Below, in pieces: positions 55,101-64,000 of a DNA stretch of 64,000 nucleotides (position 1 is its first letter; each line of letters opens with the position of its first letter). Source of the stretch: Mytilus californianus (Eukaryota > Mollusca > Bivalvia > Mytilida > Mytilidae); assembly GCF_021869535.1 (NCBI RefSeq), contig NW_026262734.1:92261285-92325284 (forward strand). The letters run 5' to 3'. The position numbers and the translations under genes are program-made. The notes below the pieces were generated by a model that did not search any database, was not told the DNA's origin, and saw only the letters and a list, made by a program, of their open reading frames with translations.

Positions 55101-56269
55101 TTGGAGATAAAAATCCGCAAAATACTTTTGATTATAATAAATAAATAAAACACATGCTGATATTAAGTGTATATACCAACTGTTTCCAATAGTTCAAAAA
55201 CGTTTTCCTGCTGATACTACGATTTATGTGGTAGCAAATTGGAAAAGCTCTACTTACCCCGACTGCTTTAAATAATTTAAACATTTTATAAACAGTTAAT
55301 TTACAGGAAATGAAAAGTCAAGTTATTGATGCAAGCACAGATTCTGACTTTGGAAAGGTGACACCCTTGTTAACAAAACGTCTACCAGCAGTAGATTCGA
55401 CCAAACGGTCATTAATACTCATCACAGATACCAGGCTTAACCCATACATGCGCTTCGTTTTCGTGAGAATCGTCTGTTATGATCAACTGAACACTTTTCG
55501 CAAAAAATAAATAACGAGGTTTAAAGAGCACTAGAAAACAAACATAATGAGCATGTTGTGCACTACCTCACTATAACAGTGGAATGACAAATCAGGAAAA
55601 AGTCGCTTATTTCAAGAGTTTGATGGACCGAAACACCTCACGGCTAAAAATCCACATGCAAATAGAGTAAACATTATACTTTATATAAGCATGTATGGCT
55701 TGAGCCTGGTATCTGTGATGAGTATTAATGGCCGTTTGGTTTCATTTTAGCCCTGTCGTAGGCTTTTCCCACGGTGCAGTTTTTTGTAAAATTGCGATAA
55801 AGTGTGACTTTCCGATCATTTTCTTTTTCATTTTCTAGCACGGTAACACTTATAATAAATTCCCGAATAAAGACATCATCAAAATGCTTGTATATGTCAG
55901 CAGTAGTAAATTTTCACAAAAAAGTGGAATAACCAAGATGCAAGAAGTTATGCATAAAAATTCGAAAGAGTTTGCAAATTTACTTTTATGGGCCTTTTTA
56001 TAATACTCATCACATAGCAATTTCACTATTAAATTTTCACCTAAATAAGTCGTATTGCGCTCCCTTTTCCTAGTTTCCTTTAACTTGTGATTTACTGTGT
56101 TTTTACAAATAATAAAACTGTGTATTTTCTTTATTGTCATATATGAAGAATACAGATTTATATCAATGTCTGTGTCTAGATTTTGACTAAGTACAGATTT
56201 TATGTGTTAGTAACTTTTGAGGTGTTTTTGTTCTTGTTGATTTTTAAACCAGATTGGAACACCTCTGAA
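52102..56269. other. No supportable gene
   Basis: AT-rich DNA apart from the inverted repeat near 55.4-55.7 kb. Short frames around 53085-53195 and 54835-55110 showed no domain or consistent splice sites. Confidence 0.45.
55400..55740. repeat. Inverted repeat with 52-bp arms
   Basis: Arms 55400-55451 (ACCAAACGGTCATTAATACT, CATCACAGATACCAGGC) and 55689-55740 are near-perfect inverses with 237 bases between. A small foldback element or two opposed copies of one repeat. Confidence 0.85.
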
Positions 56270-57500
56270 ATAACACGGACAATAATGGACACGAGTCCTG
56301 TTAAATTTTCTCACTCCGTGCCGAAAAAGAGTAGACTTAAGAGTAATTGGGAATTATGCGTTATTTGCCAAATTTCTACGAACGAAAATTTGTCGAATGC
56401 TACAAAAAAAGGGAAAACTACTTTTTAAGACGCAAAAAATGTCAGACAAGGTACTGTTTATCGCCGCCTTTATGATGAATTTGAGTTAACACAAATGATT
56501 CCATTATAACAAATAAAGTATCATAGGTCGTGTTATACATGTCATAAAACCTATACAAGTATGACCAAGACAAAATATTGTTAGTTGGATGTTTTCAAAA
56601 CCAAGAGACTGTGAAACAATGTTGTGCCTGAACTGGAACTGATTGTACTCAGTTGTTCAGTAGGCAGACAGAGGCAGATACAAGATTCATTCTACAGTCT
56701 ATGTTTGTTAATGAACAGATGATAACAAAGCAATTTCGGTGGTCGGCTTGTAATAAAAATCAGCGGACACTGATGTTTTACTTCTTTGTATGAGGTATTT
56801 TCCACAAATGACAAAGATTGATGAATTGTGGTTCCAGACATGATGACTGAGTTTCTTCACCCAAAGACTCAAGACGGTTTATACCTGTACACAACATATG
56901 CAATGTTATTAGACAAGTGATGTTTAGCACACTACCAGCTGCTCACGCTCTAACGGGATTCGACACGACGTCTTCTTTCATTGAAATTTGCAAAAAGACA
57001 TTATACAAGGCGTTGAAAGAACACCCATTCATATATCAAAGTTTGTATCTAGCTGGTTCTTATATCGTAACATCTGCTGCAGTGATAAAACAATTTATCG
57101 CTGATCTTTATGACCCCATAGGCAAGGCTCAATCAGTACATGGTGATCTAAATAAACTGAGAGTAAAGTACGCGCTATCTAAGGATGATTACTTAGTGAG
57201 GCATCATTCAGACAACACATGTTTAGTGTTTCCCTACAAGTGTATGCCTAGATGAATGTTCATATCGCCAAACCACTATCCAGATCATTTCTAGAATATG
57301 GATGGACATTGGAGAATAGCTCCATAGTTCCAGTATATTTTGAAGGGCCAATGTCTTCTGACTTTTCCAGGACCTTGTTTGCACATGTAAAGGCAAAACT
57401 ATTTGTGGCAAATCGTGTGTAGGCTATGAACAAAACTTGCCATTTACAAGCATTTGTGGTTGTAAGGGGAATGATGATTGTAGAAACCAGCTTACTTATT
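56270..57500 (+). pseudogene. Broken copy of an invertebrate multi-copy gene family (EADTR / DTDV / HALTG-DTTS / Cys-rich end)
   Basis: Plus-strand fragments in several frames follow the order of a family I know from many uncharacterised invertebrate proteins: WELCVICQ; VYRRLYDEFEL; KYHRSCYTC; EADTRFILQSMF; SADTDVLLLCMRYFP with DELWFQT; then the longest intact piece, 56917-57255, with LPAAHALTGFDTTSSFIEIC (the usual Cys of HALTGCDTTS is Phe); ANY-like VHIAKPLSRSFLEYGWTLE; and a Cys-rich end at about 57380-57480 (CTCKGKTICGKSC, then CGCKGNDDCRNQL) like the Tesmin/CXC segment of intact members. The E-A-D and D-T-D acids recall PIN/XPG-type nucleases; that is inference. At least four frame changes and several stops; no introns evident, suggesting a retrocopy or mobile-element gene. 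Confidence 0.65.
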
Positions 57501-58675
57501 AGACAGTGTTAGAAGATTGCAACGGCGAGGATGATGATTAAAGTATTTAATCGCTATGCCCAATATTTCATGGGTTTGCTGCTAGTGTTTTTTTTTTCTC
57601 ACATGAAAAGTTTGAAGAATTTATTTTTCAAAACAATTTAAAAACATCCTGCCAGTGGTCTCCGACCTTGACGTGGTTAGAGGGCTTATAAACCAACTGG
57701 AGACTTTAGCAAATATTTTGGAAATATAACATGACATCGGATCGATACATTTTAGTGTTAGTTTTCCGTTACCTCTTCAAATGGACGTGCATATTGATGT
57801 TAAATGTTACTGAAATATACACAAATATCTGTGAAACATGTTTGTTTGATAGATATCGTGTTTTAAAATCGGTTTAGGTCAAAAGTCTGCTCCTGATTCC
57901 ATTGTTAGTGTTCTTTTATAAACAAGGGGACATACATTTTCAATATGCTATTGCGCTTGAACTGATTGACCTAGTATCATTAAAAAAACTTCATATATTA
58001 TCGTGTTTATGCTGAGATGTATGTATCAAGACATGTAAAGTTCCCAAATTCTTTTGGGTTTAAAAAGTAATAATGAATTTCATTATTTTTTTTATTGAAT
58101 CATGGACCGGGTGTTAACTATACATCACTAATCTCTGTCAATCTGGCATAAGTATTACAAACAAAAATGTGTGCAACATCCCAAGAGCATGCTTCCATAG
58201 AAATATTTTCTCAGTTATCATGAGTGACTTCCGAGAAATTGTCCAAAATGTCCAAACATTGGTATTTTTTGAAAATCCTTCTTTTGACCTTTGACGACAG
58301 TTTTCAAAATCTGCACCAGTTTGGTACTCTACGACATGCCTTACTCGAAGGGTATAATATCTATTTTCAAAATACGACCAAATTTGCCGTGAGGTATTTC
58401 GGTCCATTGAATTTTTTAATTTACCTTACTCGTCACCGTACTACTAGGGCTTTCAATTCATGCATGATAAAAAAATTAATCTCACCAAATCGATCTTATA
58501 AAACATCAAAAAAGCAAAAAAAAATAAGAATGTTGAATAGTACTGATAACAAAAAAAAAAAAAAATGGAAAAAAATGCAAGATTTGTCTTTCGCAATCTT
58601 TGACTCAGAGGTACAAAAACATTATAGCATTTCTTTTTTGGAATCGTTTTTTTTTTATTGTCGATTTTGAAGAAG

Positions 58676-58850
58676 TTGATTACTCGCTGTTGTTGTTTCT
58701 GCTGCTCGGAAAAGGTTATAACTGCTGCTGTTGATGCCCGGGAAATTTATATTGCTGGTGATGCCGATTGCGAAAGAGTGTTTGTTGCTGTTACATCCGC
58801 ACATCAAAGGGGTATAACTGTTGCTGTTACTTCTGCTGCTGTATACCTTT
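58676..58850. repeat. TGC/GTT-biased low-complexity tract
   Basis: Irregular TGCTGTT/TGCTGCT triplets ('gttgttgtttctgctgct', 'ctgctgctgttgatgcc', 'gttgctgttacttctgctgct'). Open frames on both strands come from the triplet bias. Confidence 0.6.
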
Positions 58851-59944
58851 TTCATGTGTTTTCAAGTATCAGTAGGCCAAAAAATAATTTGAATGCATCT
58901 TTACTCGCAATAGCAACCTTATTTTTTTTTCTGAAGCATCAATAATATTTCCGGGGTCACCGTACATTCAGTAGTACATTTTAAATTGTCAAATTTTAAC
59001 CTTCCCTGTATGGACTGATGAATGGTTTAAAGGGGCATAAGCTACAAGATATAACAAACATTATAATGCGGTTGTTCAATGAATAGTAAAAGTGAAATAA
59101 TGAAATAATAATTCGAATTCAGCAGCCAATTTAGTTTAACTTGTCAAAATAAGCAAAAACGATAGTTAATGAACAATTCACTTACAAGTGAACAATTCGA
59201 CCCGAATTGAATCCGTATTTATGTGACCTTCAGTTAAACCCATCATCTTGAGATTCCTTACGCATGTATTAGTCGTGTTCAGCTATTGAAAGGAAATAAT
59301 GTCAATATTGAAAGTGGGACAAAGGTGAACGATTTCGTTGACTAATTCGATTAAAAAAATCATTCTTATACAGATAAAACGATGATTAACTTTTTCAACC
59401 TATAACATGAAATCAAACAGGCATAGAAAAGTCTAATTGGACGAGGTCGCTATCTATTAATGTTCATTTCTATGTTTATAATATTGGGTTATGTGATTGT
59501 TGGCAGTCCGCGGAGGTCATCTCGATTGTTAGATTGGGTGCAGAATGAAATACACACAAATGCTGATATAGATATTATCGAGTAAATACATTGTTAACTG
59601 CCTATTTTAGATTTATTTTAATTTGGACATACGTACGTTTTAGTGTGTTATAAATCAAATATGTAAATTTGACTCAAACCAGTTAACATGAATTTAATAG
59701 CTAATGCCCTTTAAGAATGCCAAATAAATACAGTTTGGAATATAACCTACAGGTGAGAGAGGGGGTTGGATGGTGTGTGCCTTCAAACGTTCTTTGTGTT
59801 TCTATTCCAAATGAGCAGCGTGTAGTTCCATGGTTGTCGTTGGTTCTTGTCTTTCATGTTTGTTTTTCGTAAATTGCTTTGTTATACACATGTTTAAATT
59901 AGGCTGTTATGTTTTTAAATTGTGTTGTTTCATATCATTCATGT

Positions 59945-60085
59945 CAGAGCTTTTATAGCCTACTATACGGTTTGGGTTTTTCTCATCGTTGAATGCCGTA
60001 CGGTTTCCTACAGCTGCTTACATCAACTTCATTGGAAATACATGTATGATGGATAGTTTTCTCATTGCAATTATATTTAATTTCC
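59945..60085 (-). repeat. Dispersed repeat family A, reverse copy
   Basis: AGCTTTTATAGCCTACTATA, CTCATCGTTGAATGCCGTAC and 'tttctcattgcaattatattt' mirror the copy at 5790-5945. Confidence 0.75.
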
Positions 60086-61686
60086 TTATTTCTTTTTTAT
60101 ATGTATTTATTAAATTTCGCTTTCGTATTTGCAAAACTATTTTCCCAGCATAAGCAGCAATAATACATTAACACTAGAACAGTGAAGAAGCCGAAGCAGC
60201 AGAATTCTTGCTAAAAGCAGAAACAGGAGCAGCAATTGGACTTTTCCGAGAAGTAGTGGATGAAGTAACAGTTTTCTAAATTATCATAGTGCATGTACTC
60301 TTTACCTCGTTCACATCAAAACATGGCCGTCGGCCAATTGATGTACACGTTTGGTTGGCACAGTATCTATGCAGGTGTCCTTGTGATAGTAACTGAAAAG
60401 GCTTTGATGATACTGTTGATCTAAAGAAATGAACCAGATAATCGTGTTGGTATCTTCCAAAATGAAACATAAATCGATAACCCTATGGTTCAGAGGAATA
60501 ATAACATAACAGATAATAAGAAAAGTAATCGACTAGGGGAGGCAATTACAGATATTTATCAAGTAGATTGTAGATCAACGCTAGCTGTACAGACGACTTA
60601 CCTACAAAATTAGCGGACCCAACTTGTCTGTGATCAACACGTACATCTTCGTCAAAAAAGGAAATGTGTTAAATTATATTTTACTGCATTGAACACGCTC
60701 GTATTGAACGACCTTAAACATTGTCGTACTTTTTTACTGTTTTTCATAATGTTAGAAACATTCCGAGGATTCGGATAGGTGGTGCCTGTTCTCAAATTTC
60801 TACTTAAATATGAAATGTGAGATATTCGAGTTGTGAATATTATAAGAGACTATGGCGAAAAATATGAAAAATATCGTTGACATATGAAAGGAAAAGCAAC
60901 AAAAAGAAAAAAGAAATGCTTGCACTTACTACATTAGTACAGAGGAGATCTCCAATTTTGAATCTGATCTTGGATCTCTTCGAGAGAAAAAGATTCATTA
61001 ATTTAACAACGCCTAAAGATTTTTGTTTTGTTACCTTAAAGTCGGTTAGTATTTGTAAATTAATTTCGTTCACCAGTTCACACAGATAATGGTAGTTCTT
61101 GATAATATATATGGTCAATATTGTATGTCTTTATTTGAAAGTTTTAATAGAATGATAAAAAAATATACAAATAGTTTGTTTAACCGTTCATTAGCTTTAA
61201 GTATGCATTGAACCTGTTATTTTCAAACAAACATATTAGCTTTAACACATATATAAGCAGTTAAAATCTGGTATAATTGTTAAAAGTTTAAATTTGCTAT
61301 TCAGAAAATTTCTAAAAGTGACATTCATATATCTGTTTATGTTAAAATAGACGATATTGATTTAAATAAAGGTTATACTGTTTTGAATTCCATATTTCAA
61401 AAAATATCTGCACTAAACTGTTAACTGAAGTACGATAACAATGTGAAGTGCATTACCTTGTACCGTAAGTAACGCTATTCATGTACTTTTTTACAATTAT
61501 TCTTTAAATAATATTGAAACCTGTTTAATCGATCTTTTTTTTTTATAAATTTCTATTTTATAATTTTGTCATGCTAATGCTATTTATATGTCTGCTGGTG
61601 CCTCAATTGCTCAATTGTTGTCTGTTACTTTTTGAATAGAATAATTTGCTTCAAGTATAACATTAGAAAACTGATTGGAGATCGAA

Positions 61687-61959
61687 TCAATTGTTTACAG
61701 CTTTACTTTGTATGCCAAACGTTTTCGCCATTTTTTCGAAGTTTTGCGTTCGTCTAATTACAAGTTGTGCAGTTTTTCCTGTGAGAAGCAAACATCCTGG
61801 TTCTCTTAAATATTTTAAATTTGATATGTGAACTAGAAGTTGAATGTAAGTCTTTAAATCTTCGGACAGAAAGCAATTAAGTAAACTACAGCACACGAAA
61901 TCAAATGCATCCGGAATGTATGTTTTAATAAAATGTATATTTTCTTTTTCTTGATATAT
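61687..61959 (-). pseudogene. Fragment resembling a class I SAM N-methyltransferase (NNMT/PNMT-like)
   Basis: The minus strand is open for 90 codons: YIPDAFDFVCCSLLNCF, SEDLKTYIQLLVHISNLKYL, REPGCLLLTGKTAQLV, RTQNFEKMAKTFGIQSKAV, then stop. The order FD-x-V-x-x-S-L-x-x, D-L-x-T-Y, L-x-x-I-S-N-L, P-G-x-L-L-L-x-G, F-E-x-(M/L) resembles the second half of NNMT/INMT/PNMT-family enzymes, where the segment before PGG forms a helix and strand of the Rossmann fold. PGC replaces PGG, and the stop falls where family members continue for about 20 residues. A possible acceptor at 61964 is followed at once by an in-frame TAA. The similarity is from memory; this is a decayed exon or chance. Confidence 0.3.
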
Positions 61960-62849
61960 TTATCTAAAATAAAATTTACACAAATGATAGATGATTGAGA
62001 AACAAAATGCATATACATCATTCATTGGTAATTTGGGGTCATTCCTGCTCTAATTTTTGCTATATGATCAAATCCAACCCTTTGTCAATTCACCGATCCA
62101 GATTGAGAGGAAGTTGATTGAGATGATTAATTAATTTTGATTGCTTATATCAGTTATTTGTATATTATATAAAAAATATTATCATTTAAGTGAAATCATA
62201 ATGTTTAAATTATATTCATTAAACTAAATAACATAATACCTCGTCGAAACTTGATCCTGTACGCTGTACATGTGTTCAAATACTATGAATGTTGTTTTTT
62301 TTCAGATAAATTTAATGTAAAATCCATGAACAAAGTATCAAATTACTAATAACAAAACATTTTAAATAAGTAATATGTTATTTCGACATTAAAACAGGAA
62401 AATAGTTTGAAATTGTTTCCTGCTGTGAGTATCTACTTCCTCTATGATTAAAAAAATAAATTGATAATAAGCTTTCAAAAAATGTTGAGGTTATACTACG
62501 AAATGTATTGTAAAATCATTTATTTCTGTTATCTTTACTCTACTATTTTTTTAAATGTTGAAATTTCTCATGCTAGATGCTGAATTATGTTCGAAAATGA
62601 AACTGGAGGAGAATGTAGCTTTTGCAAGTGTCTACGCATATACCTACATATTTTATTGTCTCAATAACTGAACAAACTTACATTTATTCTTTTAACGTTG
62701 AACTTTTATTTGAGAAAAAGGGTTTGGAATTACTTGAATAATTCATATCTTGTTATTTCTGTAACTCTAGAAATATACTCCTAAAAGAAAATGTAAGTAG
62801 TGATAGGGTTTAAGCATCATATATATATGATCATAATCATATGATGTTT
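61960..62849. other. No supportable gene
   Basis: AT-rich DNA; nothing recognised. Confidence 0.5.
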
Positions 62850-64000
62850 TGACCTGAGATCACTCCCGGTTTTGATAGGGTTATTGTTGTTCAGTGTTTA
62901 GCTTTCTATGTTGTTATTCGTGTGCTGTTGTTTGTCCTTTTCTTTTTTCGACATTGCGTTGTTTATTTTAGACTTATGAGTTTAAATATCCTTTGGTAAC
63001 TTTTGCTTCGATTAGACAAAACCGTTCGGTGCCAAAGAGATGTCAGCTTTTTCAATTCTAAACTTCCGTTTTTCACATATTCTAGGTAACAACATTCCGA
63101 CTGTGCATTCATGCAAAGAGCTTGTGTTTATTTCATGATGTTCCTGATTGAAGCTAGCTGTTTACAAGAAAGCTTTAAACCCAAGGGTTCTAAGCTGTTA
63201 ACATGGTTAAGTCTAGTCATTCCTTGAAAATTCTAATGATGCAATCACGAAATTATTGATTCTAGTATATGGTTCGCAGATGACAACAGAAATGTTCATT
63301 TTGTCGTAAACACCGCCCCGCTCTCTTGACACTAACAAAAGCAAAACTTCGGGTGTTTGTGTTTCGCAGTCAGTTTTCTTTGTTGTGTTTTATTATTTGT
63401 CTTTTCGTCGTTTTTCATCTTTTCCCCATGCTTTGTCAGTTTGTCATTTACCTATGATACTCCGTAATTATCTTCTGATCTCCTTTCCATGAAATCGAGA
63501 TCAAAGCTCAAGATTAAACATTCCATAATTTTATTAAAGTTTATGTATAAACATGTAATATTTTTTTCACTCAAAAATCATATTAACCAAACTAATTGCG
63601 AACAGATTTACTGAAGGGCAAAATATTCCTTGCGGTACAAATACTCATCTGTTATAAAAGAATAATTAAAGTTTATAGAACAAAAAGGATACTTTTACAT
63701 GTGTATGTTTAAATAAAACATCGGTTTTTGTCAATATATTAGGAAGACTATAATTTAAATCAAAGAATTGAAAATAAAAAAAATGTGTAAAAAAAAAATG
63801 CAATGGATAGATAGAGTGAAATATACTTCATCGAATTTATTGACCATTAAAAGGGATGATGAAAAATCGGTAGCACAATTCAAATTACTTCTTTCGCGTG
63901 CATGATTTTCTTACCCTCCGGCCCACTTGCGCTTCCCTCAATTTTAGGTAGGGTTCATGCTGCTCAGTCTTTGGTTTGTATACTGTTGTATGTCTGTTAG
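62850..64000 (+). mobile_element. Cluster of decayed PLE 3' tails, the last cut by the window end
   Basis: Three plus-orientation stretches resemble the inverted PLE tail: about 62855-63000 (GACCTGAGATCACTCCCGGT, 'gttgtttgtccttttctttttt'), 63340-63450 ('gttttctttgttgtgtttt', 'cccatgctttgtcagtttg') and 63945-64000 (GGTTCATGCTGCTCAGTCTT, 'tactgttgtatgtctgtt'). Between them, 63080-63330 has no recognised gene. Divergent from each other, so separate old insertions. Confidence 0.5.

Larger units (their letters stand above)
57501..61686. other. No supportable gene
   Basis: AT-rich. Around 57640-57710 the plus strand reads PVVSDLDVVRGLINQLETLA, perhaps a further piece of the broken gene to its left. 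Overlapping frames on both strands at 58138-58670 could not be decided. Low-complexity and family A copies are listed separately. Confidence 0.4.

Noticed and set aside
58138-58670. Overlapping open frames of 89 (minus) and 148 (plus) codons
   Set aside because: Both cannot be coding; neither shows a domain, and the plus frame ends in A- and T-runs. I could not choose.
1-64000. CRISPR arrays, operons, Shine-Dalgarno sites or prophage
   Set aside because: GT-AG introns, SINEs and MITEs show animal nuclear DNA. No array of equal repeats and unique spacers was seen; the regular repeats found are minisatellites or foldbacks.

Overview
The window looks like AT-rich nuclear DNA of a bivalve mollusc, most likely a mytilid mussel. 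Coding sequence is sparse and split into short exons with GT-AG introns. Most of the rest is layered mobile-element debris: Penelope-like retroelement (PLE) copies and tails, a tRNA-derived SINE, MITEs, foldback elements and dispersed repeat families. The organism call rests on repeat families I recall from mussel sequence; no search was possible.

The one substantial host gene is on the minus strand, from 48601 (ATG) to 30555 (stop). I could join nine exons by hand: a signal-peptide exon, six immunoglobulin-like domain exons, a transmembrane exon and one long cytoplasmic exon. Every intron is phase 1 and the joined length is exactly 877 codons. The cytoplasmic tail carries three sequences matching the ITIM consensus and two ITIM-like tyrosines, so the product looks like an inhibitory-type IgSF receptor. 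The fifth Ig exon has an in-frame TAA at codon 479. Either this allele is null, or the exon is skipped (which keeps the frame), or the base is an error. A canonical AATAAA follows the stop.

Layout: 1-18.7 kb is mostly gene-free, with three short candidate terminal exons (11-222 minus, 3893-4063 plus, 8506-8597 plus), repeats and one MITE. 18.7-23 kb holds a nearly full-length endonuclease-less PLE reverse-transcriptase ORF (minus, one frameshift) head to head with a decayed plus-strand copy. 23.3-25.2 kb has two DNA-transposon-like elements. 27.28-29.94 kb is a DNA element with CAGGGGCGTAGCT ends that has swallowed a PLE fragment, followed by a SINE. 30.5-48.6 kb is the Ig receptor gene; its introns hold a 294-bp inverted duplication, a 1.5-kb foldback made of tandem units, PLE scraps and nested repeats. 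49.3-51.1 kb has two copies of one TA-flanked MITE. 52-64 kb has a possible signal-peptide exon, a broken gene of an invertebrate multi-copy family (EADTR, DTDV, HALTG-DTTS and Cys-rich motifs), a methyltransferase-like fragment, and PLE 3' tails.

Most distinctive are the multi-ITIM molluscan Ig receptor with its premature stop and Cys-depleted Ig domains, and the unusual palindromic elements (foldback 35292-36771, inverted duplication 33256-34080, poly-G/poly-C MITEs).
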